NCBI GenBank assembly: GCA_041685625.1
Contig: JAWLFJ010000001.1
Span: 1 to 64,000, forward strand
Origin: Albimonas sp041685625
GTDB lineage: Bacteria > Pseudomonadota > Alphaproteobacteria > Rhodobacterales > Rhodobacteraceae
DNA: 64,000 nt
Direction of reading: 5' to 3'
The notes beneath the pieces are model-generated. The model had not been told where the DNA came from and searched no databases. It was given only the letters and a program-made list of their open reading frames with translations. Positions 38,434 through 46,156 of this stretch are shown here, piece by piece (the stretch's first letter is position 1; each line of letters opens with the position of its first letter). The translations under genes were made by a program, and so were the position numbers.

Positions 38434-39444
38434 TCAGGAGGGGCCCGAGACGCCCGCCGCCTCGAAGCTCGCCATCTCGCGCAGCATCGCGGCGGCCGCC
38501 TTGACCAGCGGCCAGGCGAGGAGGGCGCCCGTCCCCTCGCCGAGCCGCATCCCGAGATCGAGCAGCGGATTTGCCGCGAGCGCCGTCAGCAGAGGGGCGT
38601 GGCCGGGCTCGGCCGAGCGGTGGGCATAGACGAAGGCGCGGGCGGCGCCGGGCGCGATGCGCTCGGCCGCCAGCGCCGCGGCGCCGGCGATGAAGCCATC
38701 CACCAGCGCGGGCTTGCGCGCCTCGGCGGCGCCGAGCAGGGCGCCGGTCATCATCGCGATCTCGAAGCCGCCGTATTCGGCCAGCGCCTCCGAGGCGGTG
38801 AGCGGGCCGGTGCGGGCGGCCGCCGCCGCGAGGATCGCGCGTTTGCGCGCGAGGCCGTCGGCGTCGAGGCCGGCGCCGGGGCCGGCGAGGTCCTCCACCG
38901 GCACGCCGAGCAGCTTGGCGGCGAGGAGCGAGGCGGCGGCGGTGTTGCCGATGCCCATCTCGCCGAAGGCCAGCGCGTCCGCCGGATCCTCCAGCGCCAG
39001 CGCGCGCCCGGCGGCGAGGGCGGCGTCGCGGGTCACCGCGCTCATCGCCGGACCTTCGGCGCTGTCGGCCGTGCCGGGGCCCATGCGGCGGTCGATCAGG
39101 GCGGGATGGACGGGCGGCTCGGCGACGCCCGCGTCGACCACGCGCAGCGGGACGCCGAGGGCGCCGGCGAAGGCGTTGGCCGCGGCGCCGCCGCCGAGGA
39201 AGTTGAGCGCCATCTGCGCGGTGATCGCCTGCGGCCACCTGGAGACGCCGCGGCGGGCGATCCCGTGATCGGCGGCGAAGATCGTCAGCGAACAGGTCTC
39301 GAGCCGGGGTTCGACCGTGCCGAGCAGCAGCGCGAGGCGTTCGGCCAGCGTCTCGATCCGCCCGAGCGAACCCGGCGGCTTGGTCTTGCCGTCGATGGCG
39401 GCGCGGACCTTCGCCGCGAAGGCGGGATCGGGGGCGGGGATCAT
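38434..39444 (-). CDS. cobT: Nicotinate-nucleotide--dimethylbenzimidazole phosphoribosyltransferase
   Basis: Makes alpha-ribazole phosphate from dimethylbenzimidazole and nicotinate mononucleotide for the lower loop of cobalamin. The 336-residue protein begins 'KTKPPGSLGRIETLAERLAL' in its typical N-terminal block, has 'ADHGIARRGVSRWPQAITAQ' and 'FGEMGIGNTAAASLL', and ends with the catalytic Glu in 'LGMRLGEGTGALLAWPLV'. Its ATG overlaps the stop of the class II aldolase gene by 4 nt. It is the last gene of the cobS-cobC-aldolase-cobT run. In Pseudomonas nomenclature this is cobU. Confidence 0.95.
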   Translation of the reverse strand: MIPAPDPAFAAKVRAAIDGKTKPPGSLGRIETLAERLALLLGTVEPRLETCSLTIFAADHGIARRGVSRWPQAITAQMALNFLGGGAAANAFAGALGVPLRVVDAGVAEPPVHPALIDRRMGPGTADSAEGPAMSAVTRDAALAAGRALALEDPADALAFGEMGIGNTAAASLLAAKLLGVPVEDLAGPGAGLDADGLARKRAILAAAAARTGPLTASEALAEYGGFEIAMMTGALLGAAEARKPALVDGFIAGAAALAAERIAPGAARAFVYAHRSAEPGHAPLLTALAANPLLDLGMRLGEGTGALLAWPLVKAAAAMLREMASFEAAGVSGPS

Positions 39445-40100
39445 GCCTGGCCGTAGCCGCGGCTCGCCATCGCTTCCGCGGTCTCGGCGATCTGCTCGTC
39501 CGTCAGGACGTGCACGCCGCCGATCTGGAGGGTCAGCAGGTATTGCCGGGCCAGCGTCTCGAGCTCGACCGAGAGGAACATGGCGCGCGACAGCGTCGGG
39601 CCGACCACGATCATGCCGTGATTGGCGAGCAGGCAGGCGCGGCGGTCCTTCAGCGCCTCCAACGCGACGTCGGAGAGGTCCTGGCTGCCGAAGCGGGCGT
39701 AGGGCGCGCAGCGGATCGTCGGCCCGCCGAAAAGCGCGATCATGTAGTGCGCGGCGGGAATGTCGCGCCGGGTCATGGCGAGCGCGGTGCAGTGGGTGGC
39801 GTGGGTGTGCACGATCGCCTCGACGTCCGGGCGGGCGTTCAGGATGTCGCGGTGGAAGCGCCATTCGGAGGAGGGCTTCTTCAGCCCCTCCCACATCGCC
39901 GGGTCGCCCGAGAGCGGCATGGCGCAGATCATCTCCGGCGTCATGGCGTGGGGCGGCACGGCCGAGGGCGTGATCAGCATCTTCGGGCCGAGCCGGTGCG
40001 ACACGTTGCCGGAGGTGCCGGGGTTGAGGCCGAGTTCGGCGAGGCGGCGGCTCTCGTGCACCATCTCGGCGCGGATGACGGCTTCGTCGGGCGTGCTCAT
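39441..40100 (-). CDS. Class II aldolase/adducin family protein
   Basis: A 219-residue zinc-dependent aldolase of the L-fuculose/L-ribulose phosphate group. The phosphate loop is in 'LGLNPGTSGNVSHRL', the 'PHAMTPEMIC' segment and the acid/base region 'KKPSSEWRFHRDIL' (with Ser-Ser-Glu) follow, and the zinc ligands are in 'AIVHTHATHCTALAM' and 'LLANHGMIVVG'. It is complete. What is unusual is its place: it overlaps cobC and cobT by 4 nt each within a cobalamin operon. The substrate is unknown. It might supply or clear a sugar phosphate linked to cobalamin synthesis, but this is only inferred from position. Confidence 0.9.
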   Translation of the reverse strand: MSTPDEAVIRAEMVHESRRLAELGLNPGTSGNVSHRLGPKMLITPSAVPPHAMTPEMICAMPLSGDPAMWEGLKKPSSEWRFHRDILNARPDVEAIVHTHATHCTALAMTRRDIPAAHYMIALFGGPTIRCAPYARFGSQDLSDVALEALKDRRACLLANHGMIVVGPTLSRAMFLSVELETLARQYLLTLQIGGVHVLTDEQIAETAEAMASRGYGQA

Positions 40101-40612
40101 GGCGGGCCTCCGAGCGGGAAGGGATCGGCGTAGGGGACGGGATCGGCGAAGGCGGCGCGGAAGTCGAGCCCCCGCGCCCGCATCAGGAGCGCGCGGATCG
40201 GGCCGGCATGGCAGAGGACGAGGGCGCCTTTCGGCGCGTCCGCGAGGGCGGCGGCGGCGCGGGACGCGAGGGCGGCGAAGGTCTCGCCCCCCGGCGGGGC
40301 GCGGTTTTCCGGGTCCTCGGCCCAGAGGTCGAGCTCGGGGCGGGGCAGGGCGTTCCACGGCCGCCCCTCCCAGCGCCCGAAGTCGAGCTCCTGCAGGCGG
40401 GCGTCGAGGATCAGCGGCACGCCGAGGGCGGCGGAGAGGCGGCGGGCCGGGAGGCGCGCGCGCGGCGAGGGGCTGGCGTGGATCGCGGGGATCTCCGCGA
40501 GGGCGGGGAGATGCGCGTCGAGCGGCGCCTCCCAGCCCGGCGCGAGGCCGGGGTCGCGCCGGCCGTAGCAGAGGCCCTTCGCGGCGACGGGGGGATGACG
40601 CATCAGGATCAT
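40097..40612 (-). CDS. cobC: Alpha-ribazole phosphatase (histidine phosphatase)
   Basis: A 171-residue histidine phosphatase. The catalytic Arg-His is at the very start, 'MILMRHPPVAAKGLCYGRRD', with 'QELDFGRWEGRPWNALP' and the second His in 'LVLCHAGPIRALLM'. The lysine-glycine-leucine-cysteine-tyrosine-gly stretch after the active site is usual for CobC, which removes the 5' phosphate of alpha-ribazole phosphate or adenosylcobalamin phosphate. It overlaps cobS and the aldolase gene by 4 nt each, which supports the cobalamin role over a general phosphatase. Confidence 0.88.
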   Translation of the reverse strand: MILMRHPPVAAKGLCYGRRDPGLAPGWEAPLDAHLPALAEIPAIHASPSPRARLPARRLSAALGVPLILDARLQELDFGRWEGRPWNALPRPELDLWAEDPENRAPPGGETFAALASRAAAALADAPKGALVLCHAGPIRALLMRARGLDFRAAFADPVPYADPFPLGGPP

Positions 40613-41355
40613 GCGAGGAGCGCGGTCAGGGTGAGGAGGGCGGCGATCTCTCCGGCCTGCTCCATGGCGCCGAGGCCGTCGCCGGTCCAGCCGCCGAGGC
40701 GGGCGCGGAGCCCGGCGAGCACGAGGGCGGCGGCGGCGAGCGCGGCGGCGAAGGCGAGGAGGCCGGGGAGGCCGGCGGGGAGGGCCAGGAGGGCCGCGAG
40801 GGCCAGCGCCGCCGGGAGGGTGGCCTTGGGGAGCGGCTGGAGCGGGGCGCCGAGGCCGGCGGGGCGGGCGTAGGGCGTGCCGGCGGGGGCGAGCAGCATC
40901 GCGGCGCGGCCGGCGGCGTGGGCGGCGGGCAGGGCGGCGAGCGCCGCCGCGGGGGAGAGGCTCGCGAGGCAGGCGGCGCGGAGCGCGACCGAGAGGATCA
41001 GCGCGAGGGCCCCGTAGGTCCCGATGCGGCTGTCGCGGAGGATCTCCAGCGCGCGTTCGCGCGTCGCGTGGCCGCCGAGGGCGTCGAGCGTGTCCGCGAG
41101 GCCGTCCTCGTGCAGGGCCCCGGTGAGGGCGAGGCTTGCGGCGAGGGCGAGGAGGGCGGCGACGGGCGCCGGCAGCGCCGCGGCGGCGGCGTAGACGAGC
41201 GCGGCCGCGAGGCCGACGGCGGCGCCGGCCAGCGGGAACCAGCGCGCGGCGGCGGCGAGACCGCCGGGCGCGCCCCAGGCGGCGGCGGGGACCGGCAGGC
41301 GGGTCAGGAAGCCGAGGGCGTGCAGCGCCCGGAGGGGTTCGTCGGCGAGGGCCAT
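40609..41355 (-). CDS. cobS: Adenosylcobinamide-GDP ribazoletransferase
   Basis: An inner-membrane enzyme that joins adenosylcobinamide-GDP with alpha-ribazole (phosphate), the last step of the nucleotide loop. The 248-residue protein starts 'ALHALGFLTRLPVPAAAW', has the metal motif in 'HEDGLADTLDALGGHATRER' and 'LEILRDSRIGTYGALALIL', and the remainder is hydrophobic Ala/Leu-rich helices. It is the first gene of the minus-strand operon, and overlaps cobC by 4 nt. I found no B12 riboswitch upstream. In Pseudomonas naming it is cobV. Confidence 0.93.
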   Translation of the reverse strand: MALADEPLRALHALGFLTRLPVPAAAWGAPGGLAAAARWFPLAGAAVGLAAALVYAAAAALPAPVAALLALAASLALTGALHEDGLADTLDALGGHATRERALEILRDSRIGTYGALALILSVALRAACLASLSPAAALAALPAAHAAGRAAMLLAPAGTPYARPAGLGAPLQPLPKATLPAALALAALLALPAGLPGLLAFAAALAAAALVLAGLRARLGGWTGDGLGAMEQAGEIAALLTLTALLA

Positions 41356-41744
41356 GACGACCGGTCATAGCCGGGGCGCGGCGGCGAGGGGAGGGGGGGC
41401 GGGGTCGCGCGGGCGGCGACGCGCCCCTGTCGGACGCCGGCGACGAGTCGCGGCGGCGCCGAAGATTCGGGGCGGGATCGCCGGGCTCGACCCGCGCGGC
41501 GGGGCGGGTCGAACCGCTTGCGCCCGATCGTCCGGCGCCGGGGACGTCCGGCGCATCGGTCGAGGGGCTCGGGTCGTGGCCGCGAACGGCGCGTCCAGGG
41601 CGCGGCATGCGGAGGTCGAGAGGCGCGGGCCGGCCGAGGGAGCGGCTGGCGCCGGGTCCTGCGCCGCGGGGAGGGCGCCCCGGACGACCCGCGATCGGCT
41701 TCGCGGGGGTCGTCCGGGGCGCGAAGGGCGAGGGCGGCGCCCGC
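41356..41744. other. Non-coding gap between sodC and cobS
   Basis: No gene is supported in these 389 bases. The region must hold the cobS operon promoter (minus strand) near 41360-41480. I searched for the B12-box pattern of a cobalamin riboswitch and did not see it. The part near sodC holds a very long hairpin (41675-41722), and smaller GC-rich inverted repeats around 41490-41520. Confidence 0.5.
41675..41722 (-). terminator. Long hairpin downstream of sodC
   Basis: GCGCCCCGGACGACCC (41675-41690) pairs perfectly with GGGTCGTCCGGGGCGC (41707-41722); a further GCG/CGC pair lies inside. It begins 22 nt after the sodC stop on the minus strand. There is no T run. It is probably the sodC terminator or a 3' stabilising stem. 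Confidence 0.55.
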
Positions 41745-42266
41745 TCAGCCGTTCTCCTCGATCACGCCGCAGGCGATGCGGCCGCCGGCGCTGTCGACGT
41801 CGCGGTAGTCGTCGGGCTCGGCGTGGACCATGAGCGCGGCGCCGTCGTCGTCGAGGATCGCGGTCGGTCCGTCGTGCAGCGTGGCGCGGGCGTTCAGGAT
41901 CGACGCGTGGGCGCGGCCGTCCTCGCCCACATGCAGGTTCGGCATGTCGCCCGGATGCGGCAGGCGAGTCGCGGCGAAGCCGTGGGGGCGGCCCTGCGGC
42001 GCGAAGTGACCGCCGGCGGCCTCGAAGTCGGGCGAGCAGGCGCCGGTCTCGTGGATGTGGAAGCCGTGCTCGCCGGCGGGCAGGTCGCGGGCGTCGATCG
42101 TGACGAGGAGGCCGGCGGGCAGCTCGCGCAGCGTCGCCTCGCCGACCGTGTCGCCGTCGGCGTTCTCGAGCGTGGCGCGGGCCGTCGGCACGTCCTGCGC
42201 CGCGAGGGTCGCGGGCGCGGCGAGCAGCGCGGCGGCGAGGGCGAAGGGGGCGTGGCGGAGGGTCAT
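41745..42266 (-). CDS. sodC: Periplasmic Cu/Zn superoxide dismutase
   Basis: Dismutates superoxide in the periplasm. The 173-residue protein has a signal peptide ('FALAAALLAAPATLAAQDVP') and all metal ligands: 'GEHGFHIHETGAC' (two copper His), 'GGHFAPQGRPHG' (copper/zinc bridging His and a zinc His), 'LPHPGDMPNL' (zinc His and Asp) and 'MVHAEPDDY' (copper His). The disulfide Cys pair is in 'ETGACSPDF' and 'RIACGVIEENG'. AAGGAG precedes the ATG at 42266. It stands alone and is divergent from dusA across 155 nt. Confidence 0.95.
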   Translation of the reverse strand: MTLRHAPFALAAALLAAPATLAAQDVPTARATLENADGDTVGEATLRELPAGLLVTIDARDLPAGEHGFHIHETGACSPDFEAAGGHFAPQGRPHGFAATRLPHPGDMPNLHVGEDGRAHASILNARATLHDGPTAILDDDGAALMVHAEPDDYRDVDSAGGRIACGVIEENG

Positions 42267-42421
42267 GGCGGCTCCTTGCTCATCTGCGGCGGCGGGCTCG
42301 CCCGCCGGATGCCTCTGTGGCCCGAACGGTCGAAGACGAGGCAGCAACGCCCCGGAGGCGGGGAGCGTTCCCCGGGGGCGCGGCCTTGACCCTGCGGCGC
42401 GGAGGGGGCACCTGCCGCCGC

Positions 42422-43429
42422 ATGATCGCGGATCGACCCGAGCGACGGCTCTCCGTCGCGCCGATGATGGACTGGACGGACCGGCATTGCCGCGTCCTGC
42501 ACCGGCGGCTGAGCCGCCGGGCGCTGCTCTACACGGAGATGGTCGTGGCCTCGGCCGTGGTTCGCGGCGATGCCGCGCGGCTGCTGCGCTGGCGTCCGGA
42601 GCGGGAGGGGGCGGTGGCGCTGCAGCTCGGCGGCTCCGATCCGAAGGTGTTGGCGGAGGCGGTTCGGATCGCCTCCGGCTTCGGTTACGCCGAGGTCAAC
42701 CTCAATGTCGGCTGTCCCTCGGACCGCGTGCAGGGAGGGCGTTTCGGGGCCTGCCTGATGCGCGAGCCGGAGCGGGTGGCGGCCTGCGTCGCGGCGATGA
42801 TCGGCGCGAGCGTGGCCGAAGACGGCCCGGAGATCACGGTGAAGTGCCGGATCGGGGTGGACGAGCAGGACCCCGCCGCGGTTTTGCCGGCGTTTCTCGA
42901 CCGTGTGGAGGGCGCGGGCGTGCGCAGCGTGGCGGTGCATGCGCGCAAGGCCTGGCTGCAGGGCCTTTCGCCGAAGGAGAACCGGGAGGTCCCGCCGCTG
43001 GACCATGCGCTGGTGGAGGCGGCGAAGGCGGCGCGGCCCGGCATGGAGATCGTGCTGAACGGCGGGATCGGCTCGCTCGACGCCGCGGAGGCGGCGCTGG
43101 CGAGGGGCCTCGACGGGGTGATGATCGGCCGCGCGGCATGGAACGATCCCGGCGGGGTGTTGGCGGGGGCCGACCGGCGGATCTTCGGCGAGGCGGGGCC
43201 GGAAGCCGATCCGGAGGCTGCGGCGCGGGACCTGCTCGGCTATGTCGAGGAGGAGCTCGCCGCGGGCGAGCGGCTGCATCGGATCGTGAAGCCGTGGCTC
43301 GGGCTCTTCGCGGGGCGCCGGGGGGCGCGGGCCTTCCGGCGCGTGCTGTCCGAGGAGGCGCGGGCGCCGGGCGCGGGGCCCGAAGTGGTCGAGCGGGCGC
43401 TGGCGGCGCTGGAGCCGGTCGCGGCCTGA
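42422..43429 (+). CDS. dusA: tRNA-dihydrouridine synthase A
   Basis: Reduces uridines 20 and 20a of tRNA using FMN and NADPH. The 335-residue protein shows the flavin motif 'LSVAPMMDWTDRHCRVL' and the catalytic Cys in 'NVGCPSDRVQGGRFGACLMR', where GACLM marks the active site of DusA. 'AVHARKAWLQGLSPKENREV' and 'NGGIGSLDAAEAAL' are also specific to DusA. The ATG at 42422 gives 'MIADRPERRLSVAPMMD'. A hairpin lies 30 nt after the stop. Confidence 0.94.
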   Translation: MIADRPERRLSVAPMMDWTDRHCRVLHRRLSRRALLYTEMVVASAVVRGDAARLLRWRPEREGAVALQLGGSDPKVLAEAVRIASGFGYAEVNLNVGCPSDRVQGGRFGACLMREPERVAACVAAMIGASVAEDGPEITVKCRIGVDEQDPAAVLPAFLDRVEGAGVRSVAVHARKAWLQGLSPKENREVPPLDHALVEAAKAARPGMEIVLNGGIGSLDAAEAALARGLDGVMIGRAAWNDPGGVLAGADRRIFGEAGPEADPEAAARDLLGYVEEELAAGERLHRIVKPWLGLFAGRRGARAFRRVLSEEARAPGAGPEVVERALAALEPVAA

Positions 43430-43459
43430 TCGCGCCGGGCGGGCCGTCGGACGCCCCGA

Positions 43460-43478
43460 GCGCCGCCTTCGGCGGCGC
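43460..43478 (+). terminator. dusA terminator hairpin
   Basis: GCGCCGCC-TTC-GGCGGCGC is a perfect 8-bp stem with a 3-nt loop, 30 nt after the dusA stop. No T run follows. Confidence 0.5.
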
Positions 43479-43670
43479 CGGCCCGCCCGCCAGCCTGCGC
43501 CCGGTTTCCCATGGTCCCTTTTCGGATGCAGCGCTCGGGGTGCGGGGCGCGGGGGGCCTGATGGCGGGCGGCGCGCGTCTCCGGGCGCGGCCGTCTCCGC
43601 CGCGCCGAGCGGCGGTCACGGGGCGCGTGCCGGCCCGCCCGGCGTCGCCCGGTCCGCAGCGGAGCGCCCG

Positions 43671-43708
43671 CGGCGCCGTGACGGGTCCGAAGGACCCCCA
43701 CGGCGCCG
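43671..43708. terminator. Two-tier hairpin in the dusA-DUF1289 gap
   Basis: The outer arms CGGCGCCGTG (43671-43680) and CACGGCGCCG (43699-43708) enclose an inner GGGTCC-GAA-GGACCC stem, giving about 16 base pairs with only small bulges. It is symmetric enough to work on either strand. Confidence 0.5.
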
Positions 43709-43724
43709 CCCGGCCCAAGCTCGC

Positions 43725-43748
43725 GGCGTCTCCCGCAAGGGAGACGCC
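43725..43748 (-). terminator. GNRA-like-loop hairpin after DUF1289 gene
   Basis: GGCGTCTCCC-GCAA-GGGAGACGCC is a perfect 10-bp stem with a GCAA tetraloop (TTGC on the minus strand). It begins 27 nt after the stop of the minus-strand DUF1289 gene, and is probably the end of the ccmI-ruvX-DUF1289 transcript. Confidence 0.6.
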
Positions 43749-43775
43749 GGCGGCGCGGGAGCCCCGGCGGCGGAG

Positions 43776-44015
43776 TCAGTCGGGCGGGCGGCGTCGGCTC
43801 GGGCGGTCGGCCTTGACGGCGTCGCGGAGCGTCGCGGCGCGGGACGGCAGTTGGTCCATGATCTCGCGGCGGCGCTCCGGCGTCAGGCGCGTCCAGGCGG
43901 CGATCTCGTCGCCGCTGCGAAGGCAGCCGAGGCAGAGCTTCGCCCCGGGGTGCAGCACGCAGAGCTTGATGCAGGGGCTTTCGATCGCTTCCCGACGCCG
44001 GGCCGGCTCGCTCAT
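43776..44015 (-). CDS. DUF1289 Cys-rich small protein
   Basis: A 79-residue protein with the DUF1289 cysteine pattern: 'SPCIKLCVLHPGAKLCLGCL', where four Cys fall as C-x3-C-x8-C-x2-C and could bind zinc or an iron-sulfur centre. The downstream 'GDEIAAWTRLTPERRREIMD' is also typical. The function is unknown. The ATG overlaps the ruvX stop by 4 nt, so it is coupled to ruvX. Confidence 0.88.
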   Translation of the reverse strand: MSEPARRREAIESPCIKLCVLHPGAKLCLGCLRSGDEIAAWTRLTPERRREIMDQLPSRAATLRDAVKADRPSRRRPPD

Positions 44016-44503
44016 GCGTCTGGCTCGCGCGCCAGCACGGCGAGGCGGTCGAGCGCCGCCTGCAGGATCAGGGCGGCGGCGACGTGGTCGATGACCTCGG
44101 CGCGGCGGCGGCGCGAGGTGTCGGCCTCGAGCAGCGCGCGCTCGGCGGCGACGGTGGTCAGGCGTTCGTCCTGCAGGGCGATGGGCGCCTCGGTCAGCCG
44201 CGAGAAGTTGCGGGCGAAGGCGCGGGCGCTGTCGGCGCCGGGCCCCTCGCGGCCCGACATCTCCACCGGCAGGCCGACGATCCAGCCGCCGATCTCGCGG
44301 CCCTTCATGAGCTCCAGCAGCGCCATCGCGTCGGGCGTGAACTTGCGGCCGCGACGGAGCGTCGTCAGCGGAGAGGCGATGCTGCGCCCCGCGTCCGAGA
44401 CCGCGACGCCGACGGTCTTGGTCCCGAGATCGAGGCCGACGAGCTGCGCGCGCGGGCCGAGGCGCGAGGCGAGCGCCTCGAGCGGCAGGATCTCCGCCGT
44501 CAC
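44012..44503 (-). CDS. ruvX: Putative Holliday junction resolvase / pre-16S rRNA nuclease
   Basis: A 163-residue RNase H-fold nuclease (YqgF family), linked to 5' maturation of 16S rRNA in E. coli. The catalytic Asp lies in 'LVGLDLGTKTVGVAVSDAGR', with 'GWIVGLPVEMSGREGPGADS', 'ALQDERLTTVAAERALLEAD' and 'EVIDHVAAALILQ' marking the other active-site residues. The GTG at 44503 overlaps the ccmI stop (GTGA), and the stop overlaps the DUF1289 start. Confidence 0.92.
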   Translation of the reverse strand: MTAEILPLEALASRLGPRAQLVGLDLGTKTVGVAVSDAGRSIASPLTTLRRGRKFTPDAMALLELMKGREIGGWIVGLPVEMSGREGPGADSARAFARNFSRLTEAPIALQDERLTTVAAERALLEADTSRRRRAEVIDHVAAALILQAALDRLAVLAREPDA

Positions 44504-45804
44504 TCTCCGTCCTCCCGCCTGACCGGACCGGCGGCGGGCGGGGTCGCGGCGTTGGGATGGGCGGAGAGGTCGGCCCCGGCCTCCTCCGCCGCCCCGCGCA
44601 GGAAATCGAGGGCGTCGGGCGCGTCGGCGAAGGCGCGGCGGGCGTCGGCCCAGATGCGGGTCGCGTCGTCGGGCCGGCCGAGCACGCCGTAGGCGCGGAG
44701 CAGGCGGGCCCATTCGTCGGGGCCGCCCCCCTCCTCCGCGAGGCGGGCCTCGAGCCGCGAGACCATGCCCTCGATCATCTCGGCGCGGGAGGCGGCGTCC
44801 ATCTCCTCGGCGGCGGCCATCTCCTCCCGGCCCGGGCCGGGGAGGGGACGGGGGGCGTCGGCGGCGCGTTCGAGTTCGGGGATCTGCGCGCGGAGCGCGG
44901 GGACCCAGGGCGCGTCCTCCGGGCTCTCGGCCAGCAGGGCGCGCCAGAGGTTGAGCGCCATGCCGGGCTGGCCGTTCTGCGCGAGGGCGAGGCCGGCGTA
45001 GTAGCGCGCCACGGGCTCGGAGGGATCGAGCTGCAGGGCGCGGGCGAGGCGGCTCTCGGCCTCCGGCGAGACGTAGCCGCCGGCGGCGAGGATCATCGCT
45101 TCGCCGAGCTGGGCGAGATCCTCGGCGGTGGCGGCCTCGCCGAGGAGGGCGATCACCTCCTCCTGCACCTGCCGGGCCTCCCTCGCCTCGCCGAGGCGGA
45201 GCAGCGAGCCCGCGAGCAGGCGCCGCCCCTGCACGTCGTCCGGGCGTTCGTCGACGATCCGGCGCAGGCGCGCGACGAGGTCGCGGAGTTCCGCCGACTC
45301 GGCCGTCGGCTCCGGGGCCGGGAGGGCGCCGTCGGCTTCCGCCTGGTCGCGGGCGGCGGCGAAGCGCTCGGCCTCGGCCTGGCTGGGGCGGGGCGTCTCT
45401 GCGCGGCGGCTCTCCTCGGCGCGCTGGGCGAGGGGGAGGTCCGGGCGGCCCGGCTCGCCGATCAGGGCGTAGAGCCCGGCGCCCCCGCCGAGCGCGAGCA
45501 GGACGAGGCCGGCGGCGAGCGCCTGCGAGTGCCGACGCGGCGCGGGGGCGGCGGAGGTCGAGTCCCGCGCCTCGAGGTCGGCGGCGAGAAGACGGCGCGA
45601 GATCTCGGCGCGGGCGCCGGCGGCCTCGCCCGCGGTCAGCACGCCGCGCTCGACGTCGCGGTCGAGGCTGCGGAGCTGGTCGCGGAACACCTGCAGGTCG
45701 TGCTCGGCCCGGGGCGGCGCCGGGGCGCGGGCGGAGATCAGCGGACGGACGAGCCAGAGCGCGGCGAGCAGCGCGGCGGCGGCGGCGAGGAGCCAGAAGG
45801 GCAT
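44500..45804 (-). CDS. ccmI: Cytochrome c maturation protein CcmI
   Basis: Holds apocytochrome c for haem ligation. The 434-residue protein has an N-terminal helix ('MPFWLLAAAAALLAALWLVR'), a cytoplasmic loop with 'DLQVFRDQLRSLDRDVERGV' and 'LTAGEAAGARAEISRRLLAA', a second helix near residue 100 ('ALAAGLVLLALGGGAGLYAL'), and a large periplasmic TPR domain ('PSEPVARYYAGLALAQNGQP'). The final part, ending in 'GPVRREDGE', differs among species. The ATG at 45804 opens helix 1. It is the first gene of the ccmI-ruvX-DUF1289 run. Other ccm genes are not in the window. Confidence 0.9.
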   Translation of the reverse strand: MPFWLLAAAAALLAALWLVRPLISARAPAPPRAEHDLQVFRDQLRSLDRDVERGVLTAGEAAGARAEISRRLLAADLEARDSTSAAPAPRRHSQALAAGLVLLALGGGAGLYALIGEPGRPDLPLAQRAEESRRAETPRPSQAEAERFAAARDQAEADGALPAPEPTAESAELRDLVARLRRIVDERPDDVQGRRLLAGSLLRLGEAREARQVQEEVIALLGEAATAEDLAQLGEAMILAAGGYVSPEAESRLARALQLDPSEPVARYYAGLALAQNGQPGMALNLWRALLAESPEDAPWVPALRAQIPELERAADAPRPLPGPGREEMAAAEEMDAASRAEMIEGMVSRLEARLAEEGGGPDEWARLLRAYGVLGRPDDATRIWADARRAFADAPDALDFLRGAAEEAGADLSAHPNAATPPAAGPVRREDGE

Positions 45805-46156
45805 GGCGCTCCTGCGGGGCGTGGCGTGGCGGCGTCGGGCGTCCTGCGGACGGACGCTCGGGGAGGCGGACGTTAGCGGCAGCGGCCGGCGGCGTCCATC
45901 GGGCGGGACCCGCCGCGGCGTCGCGCCGGGATGACGGTGACGTGAGCGGTCTTGGGGGAGGGCCGGGGCGCCGCGCGGCGCGCGACGCGGGGGTCGGCCG
46001 GGGTGCGGCGGCGCGTCGCGGCCGGTCGGTCGGGTTCGGACATGCGGGCGGCGCATTCGGGGGCTGCGTCGCGGCGCGTCCGGTGCATGTATCGGCGCGT
46101 CGGGGCGCGCGGAGTCGCGCGGCCCGCCGTTCCGCGAGGCAGGAGGGAAGCGCCGC
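45805..46156. other. Divergent promoter region of ccmI and soxB
   Basis: This 352-base gap separates ccmI (minus) from soxB (plus) and must hold both promoters. No convincing gene is present; the frames are Arg/Ala/Gly-rich without ribosome sites. I could not place -35/-10 boxes with confidence. AGGAGGGAAG just before 46157 is the soxB ribosome binding site. Confidence 0.5.

Larger units (their letters stand above)
43430..43775. other. Non-coding gap rich in hairpins between dusA and DUF1289 gene
   Basis: Two convergent genes end here and leave 346 bases with no supported gene. Three separate strong inverted repeats occur (43460-43478, 43671-43708 and 43725-43748; see entries). The middle part, 43500-43670, is GC-rich without recognisable signals. 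Confidence 0.55.

Noticed and set aside
41356..41560. Cobalamin riboswitch upstream of cobS
   Set aside because: Expected for a cob operon, but neither the B12 box pattern nor its flanking helices could be recognised on the minus strand. A covariance-model search (RF00174) would decide.
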